From positions 12,277-76,276 of the forward strand of contig CAUGNZ010000007.1 of NCBI GenBank assembly GCA_959601045.1: 64,000 nucleotides of DNA, read 5' to 3'. A program made the position numbers and the translations under genes. This document shows, piece after piece, positions 16,308 to 23,424 of this stretch. Position 1 is the stretch's first letter; each line of letters opens with the position of its first letter. The notes beneath the pieces are model-generated. The model did no database searches, was not told where the DNA came from, and worked only from the letters and a program-made list of their open reading frames with translations. The DNA is from an uncultured Collinsella sp. (lineage in GTDB: Bacteria; Actinomycetota; Coriobacteriia; Coriobacteriales; Coriobacteriaceae).

Positions 16308-17564
16308 ATGGCTTCCACCAACTCCAACAAGGGTCGCGCCGTCGTGCTTTCCGCCGCGTGCGTCACCATGTTCTTCATCAGCTCCATCGCGCTGTATTCC
16401 GTCGTGAGCAAGAACCTGCTCGCCGTCTACCCCGAGTGGTCCAGCGCCCTCACCTGGGCTTTCCCGGTCTTTCAGACCATCATGGCCGTGACGGGCATCT
16501 TCGCCGGCCGCATCTCCGATAAGATCGGCCCGCGCAACGTCGTGATCGCCGCCGCCGTGTGCTACGGCCTGGGCTGGTTCATGTCCGGCACCGTCACCGA
16601 GCCGTGGCAGTTCTACCTGTGGTTCTCGCTCATCGCCGCCATCGGCAACGGCCTGGGCTACAACCCCGCGCTTACCACCGGCCAAAAGTGGTTCATCGAC
16701 AAGAAGGGCCTCGCCTCCGGCATCACCCTGGCCGCTTCGACCGCCGGCCCCGCCGTGCTGTCCCCGGTGCTCGCCTCGCTGCTCATCCCGAGCCTTGGCA
16801 TCTTTGGCGCCCTCAAGGCACTCGGCGTCATCTTCTTTGTAATGATCGCCGCCTCCGCCCTGTTCCTGAAGGCCCCCGAGGCCGGCTGGCTGCCCGAGGG
16901 CTTCGAGGCCCCCAAGGGCGGTGCGCACGCCGGCACCTTCGGCGACCTCACCCCAGGCGAGATGGTCAAGACCCCGCGCTTCTGGGTCCTCATCGTCACC
17001 TTCGCCTTTGCCGCCACCGCGGGCACCCTGCTCGTGGGCAAGGTTGCCTCCATCGCCGCCGTCCAGCTCTTCGCCGACCCCACGAGCGCCGCGGCCGTCG
17101 CCCTCGGCGGCGTGGTCGTCTCCGTCAACACCTGCGCCAACCTGGTTGGCCGTCTGTCCTTTGGCCAGATCATCGACAAGCTCGGCGCCTATAAGTCGCT
17201 GCTCATCAGCCTTGTCGTCACCATCGTCGCGCTCGTCATCATGTCGATGAGCTTTACGCAGAGCATGTTCTTTGTGGCACTCGCCCTGCTCGGCTTTAGC
17301 TTTGGCGCTCTGCTCGTCATCTACCCGCCGCTCACCGGTGGCGCCTTTGGCACCAGCAACATCGGCGTCAACTACGGCATCATGTTCTTGGGCTACGCTG
17401 CTTCTACCTGGATCAGCCAGCCCATCACCGCCGTGCTGTATCACGCCGAGGCCGGCAGCGCTGCCTACCAGCAGTCCTTCTACGGCGCCATCGTGATCGC
17501 CGCCATCGCCGTCGTGCTCACCGTCTACATGATGGTCTCCGACAGCAAGAAGAAGTCCGCCTAG
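16308..17564 (+). CDS. MFS transporter, oxalate/formate-antiporter (OFA) type
   Basis: A 418-residue protein with 12 predicted membrane segments. The cytoplasmic loop after segment 2 reads GRISDKIGPRNVV, and LGYNPALTTGQKWFIDKKGLASGITLAAST is the pattern I associate with the OFA branch, which moves small organic anions. It lies 65 bp after the SDR gene and 68 bp before the Gfo/Idh/MocA gene, all on the same strand, and is the likely uptake step for their substrate. The gap that follows contains the REP-like palindrome at 17572. Confidence 0.82.
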   Translation: MASTNSNKGRAVVLSAACVTMFFISSIALYSVVSKNLLAVYPEWSSALTWAFPVFQTIMAVTGIFAGRISDKIGPRNVVIAAAVCYGLGWFMSGTVTEPWQFYLWFSLIAAIGNGLGYNPALTTGQKWFIDKKGLASGITLAASTAGPAVLSPVLASLLIPSLGIFGALKALGVIFFVMIAASALFLKAPEAGWLPEGFEAPKGGAHAGTFGDLTPGEMVKTPRFWVLIVTFAFAATAGTLLVGKVASIAAVQLFADPTSAAAVALGGVVVSVNTCANLVGRLSFGQIIDKLGAYKSLLISLVVTIVALVIMSMSFTQSMFFVALALLGFSFGALLVIYPPLTGGAFGTSNIGVNYGIMFLGYAASTWISQPITAVLYHAEAGSAAYQQSFYGAIVIAAIAVVLTVYMMVSDSKKKSA

Positions 17565-17571
17565 TTATACC

Positions 17572-17604
17572 AATGTGGCAAAGGGACAGTCCCTTTGCCA
17601 CATT
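17572..17604. repeat. REP-like palindrome AATGTGGCAAAGGGAC
   Basis: AATGTGGCAAAGGGAC and its exact reverse complement flank a single A, giving a 33-bp near-perfect palindrome. It sits between two genes of the same operon. The copy at 30722-30754 is the same except for one compensated base pair (GGCA versus GACA). Such compensation suggests that the hairpin is conserved. Confidence 0.8.
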
Positions 17605-17632
17605 CGCCAGCCACCAGCATTAAGGAGTCGAA

Positions 17633-18673
17633 ATGTCTGAGCTCAACCCCGTCCGCATTGCCGTCATCGGCGCCGGCGCCATGGGCCGCAACCACATCCG
17701 CTTTGTCACCGAGGAGCCCGAGGCCGAGCTCGTCGCCATCGCCGACGCCTTTGAGGGCGCCCGCGCCACGGCCGAGGCCGCCGGCGTGCCGTTTTACACC
17801 GATCCCGCCCAGATGATGGACGAGGTCAAGCCCGAGGCCGTCATCATCGCCACCCCCAACGACCTGCATCTGGGCGTTGCCCGCGAGGCCGTGAAGCGCA
17901 ACATCGTGCCGCTGGTCGAAAAGCCGATCTCCAATGACCTCGAGGATGCCCAGGCCTTCGCCGCCGAGGCCGAGACCGCCGGCGTGCCCGTGCTCGTGGG
18001 CCAGCACCGTCGCCACAACCCCTTCGTCAACAAGGCCAAGGAGATCATCGAGTCCGGCGAGCTGGGCAAGCTCACCGTGTCGAGCTTCCACTACATGATC
18101 TATAAGAATGACGAGTACTTCGATGTCGAGTGGCGCCGCAAGAAGGGTGCCGGCCCGATCCTGGTTAACCTGGTTCACGACGTCGACCTGCTCCGCTATC
18201 TGCTGGGCGAGCCCGTTGCCGTCCAGGGTATGCAGTCCAGCGCCGCCCGCGGTTTTGAGACTGAGGACTCCGCCGTGGTCAACGTCCGTTTTGCCGATGG
18301 CGCGCTCGCAAGCATGACCATCTCCGATGCCACCGCCAGCCCCTGGAACTGGGAGGCCACCGCTCGCGAGGACCCGCAGTACCGTCCCTTCGACGCCGAC
18401 GCCTACTTTATCGGCGGAACCTTGGGCGCCCTTTCGCTGCCCCGCCTGCACCAGTTCTCCTACGACGGCGCCTCCAACTGGCACAAGCCGCTGCAGATGG
18501 AGATTCCGGCCGTGGACCCGGCGCTGCCGCACAAGATGCAGCTCAAGCACTTTGTGAAGGTTGTCCGCCGTGAGGTTGAGCCCGTCGTGACCCCCGCCGA
18601 TAACGTCAAGACGCTCACGCTTCTCAACGCCATCAAGGAGGCCGCCGAGACCGGCCAGCTCGTCGAGCTGTAA
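17633..18673 (+). CDS. Gfo/Idh/MocA family oxidoreductase
   Basis: A 346-residue NAD(P)-dependent sugar or inositol dehydrogenase-like protein. The Rossmann start is VIGAGAMGRNHIRF, the family EKP motif lies in PLVEKPISND around residue 100, and HDVDLLRYLLGEP in the second domain marks the catalytic region. It would oxidise or epimerise a cyclic polyol or sugar acid. AAGGAG lies close before the ATG. It is the last gene of the set begun by the SDR at 15361; a terminator follows at 18746. Confidence 0.85.
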   Translation: MSELNPVRIAVIGAGAMGRNHIRFVTEEPEAELVAIADAFEGARATAEAAGVPFYTDPAQMMDEVKPEAVIIATPNDLHLGVAREAVKRNIVPLVEKPISNDLEDAQAFAAEAETAGVPVLVGQHRRHNPFVNKAKEIIESGELGKLTVSSFHYMIYKNDEYFDVEWRRKKGAGPILVNLVHDVDLLRYLLGEPVAVQGMQSSAARGFETEDSAVVNVRFADGALASMTISDATASPWNWEATAREDPQYRPFDADAYFIGGTLGALSLPRLHQFSYDGASNWHKPLQMEIPAVDPALPHKMQLKHFVKVVRREVEPVVTPADNVKTLTLLNAIKEAAETGQLVEL

Positions 18674-18745
18674 TGCCTTGAGAGCGGCCGCGGCAGAAAC
18701 CCCATGCCGAGTCCCTCGGTCCGCCACAAATAAGCCCCTCTTCTT

Positions 18746-18782
18746 TGCCCCGCGAGCAGCCTCCTGCCCGCGGGGCATTTTG
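18746..18782 (+). terminator. Terminator after the SDR/MFS/Gfo set
   Basis: TGCCCCGCG and CGCGGGGCA pair around a GAGCAGCCTCCTGCC-type loop, followed by TTTTG. It is 73 bp after the oxidoreductase stop. Confidence 0.75.
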
Positions 18783-18843
18783 CTACGTTTCCAATGATTT
18801 TCTGAGACGGGGGGGCCTTTTTGCACCTCGGCTTGATTCGTTC

Positions 18844-19002
18844 GCCACGGAATGAGCCTATCTACTACGTTTAACCAATCACCCTCATCCATACCGAATT
18901 TCGCGAAATAAAAACCGCAGGTAGACGGGTTGCGCATTTTCGGAAAACCAGGGGATGGTCGACCCACACGGTTCAAACGTAGTAGATAGGCCGCTTTCGT
19001 GG
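18844..19002. repeat. 158-bp inverted-repeat element A, copy 1
   Basis: The ends CCACGGAATGAGCCTATCTA and TAGATAGGCCGCTTTCGTGG, extended inward by CTACGTTTAA / TTCAAACGTAG, form terminal inverted repeats of about 30 bp. A second copy in the opposite orientation is at 60042-60199. The interior is about three-quarters identical. Read leftward here, the interior has a stop-free frame whose peptide (PSTCGFYFAKFGMDEG) matches the peptide of copy 2. It has the size of a MITE or a structured RNA. It lies between the oxidoreductase terminator and tex. Confidence 0.75.
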
Positions 19003-19095
19003 TTCCGCGCCAAAACAGTCTTTTTTTGGGCGAAGTGGCAGGTGGTATCCTTGGTAGCTCTGTGCTGCAAACGCACCTTAAACGCAAGGAGTCCC

Positions 19096-21243
19096 ATGGA
19101 TCTTATCGCCCAGCTCGCCCGCGAGCTCAACCTTAAGGCCGCCAACATCGAAGCGGCCGTCAAGCTCATCGACGAGGGCAACACCATTCCCTTTATCTCG
19201 CGCTACCGCAAGGAAGCCACGGGCGGCATGGACGACGTCGCCCTGCGCGCCCTCGACGAGCGCCTATCCTACCTGCGCAATCTTGAGCAGCGCAAAGAGG
19301 ACGTCATTCTGCTCATCGACGCCCAAGGCAAGCTCACGCCCGAGCTCGAGGCACAGATTCGCGAGGCCACACAGCTCCAGCGCGTCGAGGACCTTTACAA
19401 GCCCTACCGCAAAAAGCGCATGACTCGCGCGCAGAAGGCACGCGAGGCCGGCCTGGAGCCGCTCGCCAACATGATCATCATGCAGGCCTCGGCCAAGGGC
19501 AGCGCACTCGACGCCGCCGCGGCATACGTCAACGAGGAGGCCGGCTTCGACACGCCCGAAAAGGCGCTCGCCGGCGCGGCGGACATCGTGGCCGAGACGG
19601 TGGCCGAGGACCCCGAGAACGTCGCCGACCTGCGCGCCTTTACGCAAAACACCGCCGACATCGTCGTCGAGGCCACCGACCCCGCCGAGAAGACCCCCTA
19701 CGAGCCGTACTACAGCTATGATGAGCCGCTGCGTCGCATCCCCAACCACCGTGTGCTGGCTATCGACCGCGGTGAGCGTGAGGGCAAGCTCCGCGTGCGT
19801 GTAAACGTCGACGGCGCTGCCGCTACGGCACGCCTCGGCAGCCGCTGGCCCCGCCGTCAGGGCGTCTTCGCGCCCGTCTTTGACGCCGCCATCGCCGATG
19901 GCTACAAGCGCCTCATGGCCCCCTCGCTGGAGCGCGAGGCCCGCGCCAAACTCACCGTTCGTGCCCAGACCGAGGCCATCAACGTCTTTGCCAAGAATCT
20001 CGAGGGCTTGCTCTCGGCGCGCCCCGTGCGCGGCGCACGCGTGCTCGCGCTCGACCCGGGCTACCGCACCGGCTGCAAGGTCGCCGTCATGGACGAGACC
20101 GGCAAGCTGCTCGACCACGGCGTAGTCTACCCCACCAAGCCGCGCCACGACGTCGCCGGCACTAAGCGCGAGCTCGCCCGCCTCGTCAAGAAGGACGGCG
20201 TCAACACCATCGTCATCGGCAACGGCACCGCCAGCCGCGAGACCGAGGAAGTCGTCTCGGAGTTCATCGCCGAGCAGGCGCCTGGGCTGCGATACACCAT
20301 CGTCAACGAGGCCGGCGCGTCGGTGTACTCCGCCTCCGAGCTCGCCAGCCAGGAGTATCCCGACCTGGACGTCACCGTGCGTGGCGCCATGAGCCTGGGC
20401 CGCCGCCTGCAGGACCCGTTGGCAGAGCTCGTCAAGATTCCGCCCCAGTCCATCGGCGTGGGTCAATACCAGCACGACCTTGACCAGGCCGAACTCTCGC
20501 GCACCCTGGGCCACGTGGTGGAGGACGTCGTTAACCGCGTGGGCGTCGACGTGAACACCGCGAGCGCGAGCCTGCTGGGATACGTATCGGGCATCACGCC
20601 GAGCGTGGCCAAAAACATCGTGGCTTTCCGCGAGGAAAACGGCGCCTTTACCGATCGCCGCCAGCTCAAGAAGGTCCCCAAGCTGGGACCCAAGGCATAT
20701 CTCAACGCCGCGGGCTTCCTGCGCATCAGCGGCGGCAAGAACCCGCTCGACGCGACAAGCGTCCACCCCGAAAGCTACGAGGTGGCCACGGCCGTCCTGG
20801 AGCGTGCCGGCGTTGCGGCAAGCGAGCTCAGCCGCGGCGGCGTGCCCGACATCGAGCGCCGCCTGGGCAGCATCTCGGCACTGGCAAGCGACCTGGACTG
20901 CGGCACCTTAACGCTCATCGACATCGTCAACGAGCTCAAGAAGCCCGGGCGCGACCCGCGCGACGACGCGCCCGAGGTGGTCTTTAGCCGCTCGGCGCTT
21001 TCCATCGATGACCTGGAACCCGGCATGGAACTCAAGGGCACGGTGCGCAACGTCGTCGACTTTGGCGCCTTTGTCGACGTGGGCGTGCACCAGGACGGCC
21101 TCGTGCACATCTCCAAGCTGGCCAGCCGCTTCGTCAAGCACCCCAGCGACGTGGTGCGCGTCGGCGACACGGTAAAGGTGTGGGTCGAAAAGGTCGATCG
21201 CGACCGCAAGAAAATCTCCCTCACCATGGTGCAGGGGAAGTAA
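19096..21243 (+). CDS. tex: Tex family S1 RNA-binding transcription accessory protein
   Basis: A 715-residue protein of normal Tex length. The order is a helical N-terminal domain (PFISRYRKEATGGMDD, about 30-50), a YqgF/RNase H-like domain (VLALDPGYRTGCKVAVMDETGKLL, about 317-340), a helix-hairpin-helix region (VNTASASLLGYVSGITPSVAKNIV), and a C-terminal S1 domain (LKGTVRNVVDFGAFVDVGVHQDGLVHISKL). It binds RNA and RNA polymerase and is involved in transcription quality control. AAGGAG four bases before ATG 19096 fixes the start; the frame is open upstream but that part runs through element A. Transcription probably ends in element B (21254-21465). Confidence 0.93.
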   Translation: MDLIAQLARELNLKAANIEAAVKLIDEGNTIPFISRYRKEATGGMDDVALRALDERLSYLRNLEQRKEDVILLIDAQGKLTPELEAQIREATQLQRVEDLYKPYRKKRMTRAQKAREAGLEPLANMIIMQASAKGSALDAAAAYVNEEAGFDTPEKALAGAADIVAETVAEDPENVADLRAFTQNTADIVVEATDPAEKTPYEPYYSYDEPLRRIPNHRVLAIDRGEREGKLRVRVNVDGAAATARLGSRWPRRQGVFAPVFDAAIADGYKRLMAPSLEREARAKLTVRAQTEAINVFAKNLEGLLSARPVRGARVLALDPGYRTGCKVAVMDETGKLLDHGVVYPTKPRHDVAGTKRELARLVKKDGVNTIVIGNGTASRETEEVVSEFIAEQAPGLRYTIVNEAGASVYSASELASQEYPDLDVTVRGAMSLGRRLQDPLAELVKIPPQSIGVGQYQHDLDQAELSRTLGHVVEDVVNRVGVDVNTASASLLGYVSGITPSVAKNIVAFREENGAFTDRRQLKKVPKLGPKAYLNAAGFLRISGGKNPLDATSVHPESYEVATAVLERAGVAASELSRGGVPDIERRLGSISALASDLDCGTLTLIDIVNELKKPGRDPRDDAPEVVFSRSALSIDDLEPGMELKGTVRNVVDFGAFVDVGVHQDGLVHISKLASRFVKHPSDVVRVGDTVKVWVEKVDRDRKKISLTMVQGK

Positions 21244-21253
21244 ACCGTCAAAG

Positions 21254-21465
21254 AAAGGTACCCCCTGTAGCAACGTGCAAAATCGCGAGTATTCTGCAAT
21301 TTCCGCCGCTCCGAACGCCCCTCAGAGACAATAACGTCAAAAACAGCCCCCGTTTTAGCGTCATCAGAGCCAAAACGGGGGTTGTTCCGTGCTTCAACCA
21401 GCTGGTAAAAGCCTTTACCTTGCTGAATACTCTCAATTTTGCACGGCGCAGGCGGGGGTACCTTT
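21254..21465. repeat. 200-bp inverted-repeat element B, copy 1
   Basis: Three nested arm pairs: AAAGGTACCCCC (21254-21265) with GGGGGTACCTTT (21454-21465); GTGCAAAATCGCGAGTATTC (21275-21294) with GAATACTCTCAATTTTGCAC (21425-21444); and CCCCCGTTTT (21347-21356) with AAAACGGGGG (21372-21381). It starts 10 bp after the tex stop codon. A diverged relative is at 63719-63918, sharing the GTGCA...GAGTATTC arms. MITE-like or REP-derived; it may also act as the tex terminator. Confidence 0.75.
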
Positions 21466-21521
21466 GTCCACGGCAGGATATGGAAGCCTATCACCAACCT
21501 ACTGGCAAGCTCGTGTCGGCA

Positions 21522-21593
21522 GCCCCGGCCTTTCCTTTACCTAGCGCGACCCTCGCGAAGCGCGTGAGCGATAGGGAAAGGAAAGGCCGGGGC
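21522..21593. repeat. GCCCCGGCC hairpin
   Basis: GCCCCGGCCTTTCCTTTACC and its near-complement GGGAAAGGAAAGGCCGGGGC form arms of about 20 bp, and GCGCG/CGCGT extends the inner stem. It lies downstream of the transaldolase gene and may end its transcription. No T tract is present. Confidence 0.6.
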
Positions 21594-21623
21594 GAACAAC
21601 CCGCGGCGCAGCCAGTGTTCGCG

Positions 21624-22328
21624 TTACGGCAAGATATGGAAGCCCAAAGCGGCGATATCCTTGGCAAAGCCGCGCACGGTGTCGAGCGAGACCTCGTACG
21701 GATCGCGACCGATGTTCTTGCGCTTGGCCAGGATGCTGTTGGGCACCGTGATGATCTGGCAACCGCAGGCCTGCGCCTGGTAAATGTTGATGAGCTCGCG
21801 CGTGGATGCCCACAGGACCTCGCAGTTGGGCTTGGCGGCGGCCGTCTTGACCGACTCCGTCACAAACGGAATGGGATCGACGCCCGTGTCGGCGATACGG
21901 CCGGCAAAGAGCGAGATGATGGACGGCGTCTCGGCGTCGGCAGCGTCGACCATCTCGTCGACCTGCGCAGGCGTAAAGATGGTGGTGACGTTGACCTTAA
22001 TGCCGTCGGCGGAAAGCTTGCGCACCAACTCGGCCGTGGACTCGCCCTTGGTGGTCACGCACGGGATCTTGACATAGACGTTCTCGGCCCAGGTAGCGAT
22101 CTCGCGGGCCTCGATCTCCATGGTCTCGACGTCGTCGGCAAAGACCTCAAACGACACAGACACATCGGTGATATGGGCCAGGACCTCCTTGGCAAAGGCG
22201 CGGTAATCCGTCACGCCGCCCTTTTTCATAAGGGACGGGTTGGTTGTGAAGCCCTGAACGTTGTCGTTCTCGTACATGTCGAGCATGCCCTCGAGGTTTG
22301 CACCGTCAGCGAACACCTTGATTGCCAT
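21624..22328 (-). CDS. Transaldolase family protein (TalC / fructose-6-phosphate aldolase-like)
   Basis: A 234-residue (beta/alpha)8 aldolase of the short transaldolase class. The Schiff-base lysine is in VYVKIPC (about residue 87), the start MAIKVFADGANLEGML has the early Asp strand, and FTTNPSLMKKGG is the family phosphate-side motif. It either transfers dihydroxyacetone units in the pentose phosphate pathway or acts as a free aldolase; the short length fits both TalC and FSA. GAAAGGA about nine bases before ATG 22328 fixes the start; an upstream ATG at 22352 has no ribosome site. The final codons are partly repeated about 160 bp downstream, on the far side of the hairpin at 21522. Confidence 0.82.
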   Translation of the reverse strand: MAIKVFADGANLEGMLDMYENDNVQGFTTNPSLMKKGGVTDYRAFAKEVLAHITDVSVSFEVFADDVETMEIEAREIATWAENVYVKIPCVTTKGESTAELVRKLSADGIKVNVTTIFTPAQVDEMVDAADAETPSIISLFAGRIADTGVDPIPFVTESVKTAAAKPNCEVLWASTRELINIYQAQACGCQIITVPNSILAKRKNIGRDPYEVSLDTVRGFAKDIAALGFHILP

Positions 22329-22352
22329 CTGCCTGATTCCTTTCGTTAGCAT

Positions 22353-22521
22353 ACGGCCGATAAACTGCTAAACACTTTACCTACGTTTATCAAGGCGTGA
22401 GCTGCGGTTTTTTATCTTCTCGGCGAACGGTATAAACACCTCAGTGTTTGGATTGATAAATCGATTGAGCATGCAAAAGCAAAGAGTCGCAGTTTGAGCA
22501 AACGTCAGAAGGCGAGATTCA
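22353..22521. other. 169-bp gap with degenerate inverted repeat, no gene supported
   Basis: The segment contains ACGTTTATCAAGGCG...GCTGCGG and, inverted near 22480-22510, CGCAGTTTGAGCAAACGT. This looks like a worn inverted-repeat element. A short leftward open frame crosses it and runs into the HAD gene from the wrong frame; I do not accept it as a gene. It must also contain the promoter of the transaldolase-side or HAD-side transcript, which I cannot place. Confidence 0.3.
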
Positions 22522-23349
22522 TTAGATGAGGCCAAAATGCTGCATCGCGGTAACGGTGCCGTCGTGTGCGACATCGTCGGTCACGTAGTCGGCGACCGCC
22601 TTGACCTCGGGCATGGCGTTGCCCATGGCCACGGCCGTCTCGACAGCAGCGAGCATGCCCAGGTCGTTGCCAGAATCGCCAAAGCCAAAGGTGCGCGCAT
22701 TTCCCTCGCGGCCCAGATACGCCAGCACTCGCGCCACGCCCACGCCCTTGTCGATGCCCTTGGGGCTCAGCTCGCGATTCTGACCACCGGTGTTGCACAG
22801 CTCAAACTCGCGATCGATAAAGCCGTCATCGTTGGCTACGCGAGCCAGGTCGCACGCGTTAATGCACACCTTGCCTACGCGCAAGCGACCATCGACGCGC
22901 ATCTGGTCGGTGCCATGCACCACGCCGGCGCCTAGCAGAAATGACTGTTCGACACCAACTGGCTCAAGTGAATAGGTGGCACCATTCGTCTCGAACAACG
23001 CCTCGCCGCCCGCCACAGCAATGCGACGCGCGAGCTCCTCAACAATGTCTTCGTCAATGCAGTCCTCGTGTGCCACGCGGCCCTCGACCTCGAGCGTGGC
23101 CCCCGCCATGGCAACGATGCCCGCGGGGTCGAGCGCACGCAGGCTATCGGCGATGAGCCACAGGGGGCGACCCGTGCAGATAAACGCCTTGTGCCCTGCG
23201 TCGCGCAGACGATGAAACGCCTCGATCACCGCCTGCGAAGGGCGAACCGCCGAAAAGTCCTTATCGGTCATATCGTCGGGATCGAACGACGTCAGCGTGC
23301 CGTCCACGTCAAAAAAGAGCACGGCGGATTCGGGGCACGCATCAATCAT
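22522..23349 (-). CDS. HAD-superfamily (Cof-type) phosphatase
   Basis: A 275-residue haloacid-dehalogenase-like hydrolase. Motif I is FFDVDGTLTS with the nucleophile Asp and the acid Asp two residues on; motif II is FICTGRP; the late motif GFGDSGNDLGMLAAV supplies the metal-binding Asp pair. The insertion between motifs II and III is the C2 cap of Cof-type sugar-phosphate or flavin phosphatases. GAAAGGA precedes ATG 23349. It is transcribed toward the transaldolase gene but separated from it by the 169-bp gap. The substrate is unknown. Confidence 0.85.
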   Translation of the reverse strand: MIDACPESAVLFFDVDGTLTSFDPDDMTDKDFSAVRPSQAVIEAFHRLRDAGHKAFICTGRPLWLIADSLRALDPAGIVAMAGATLEVEGRVAHEDCIDEDIVEELARRIAVAGGEALFETNGATYSLEPVGVEQSFLLGAGVVHGTDQMRVDGRLRVGKVCINACDLARVANDDGFIDREFELCNTGGQNRELSPKGIDKGVGVARVLAYLGREGNARTFGFGDSGNDLGMLAAVETAVAMGNAMPEVKAVADYVTDDVAHDGTVTAMQHFGLI

Positions 23350-23424
23350 ATGGGTTCCTTTCGAGGATAAGGGCAAACGAAGCATCCATCATATAATGGA
23401 GCGACGCAATCAGAGAGGTCACCC

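Noticed and set aside
18955..19095. A 47-residue N-terminal extension of Tex
   Set aside because: The extension runs through element A and unrelated sequence; AAGGAG before ATG 19096 and the normal Tex start fit the shorter form.
22377..22574. A 65-codon minus-strand frame
   Set aside because: It overlaps the 3' end of the HAD gene in another frame and lies in a degenerate inverted repeat.
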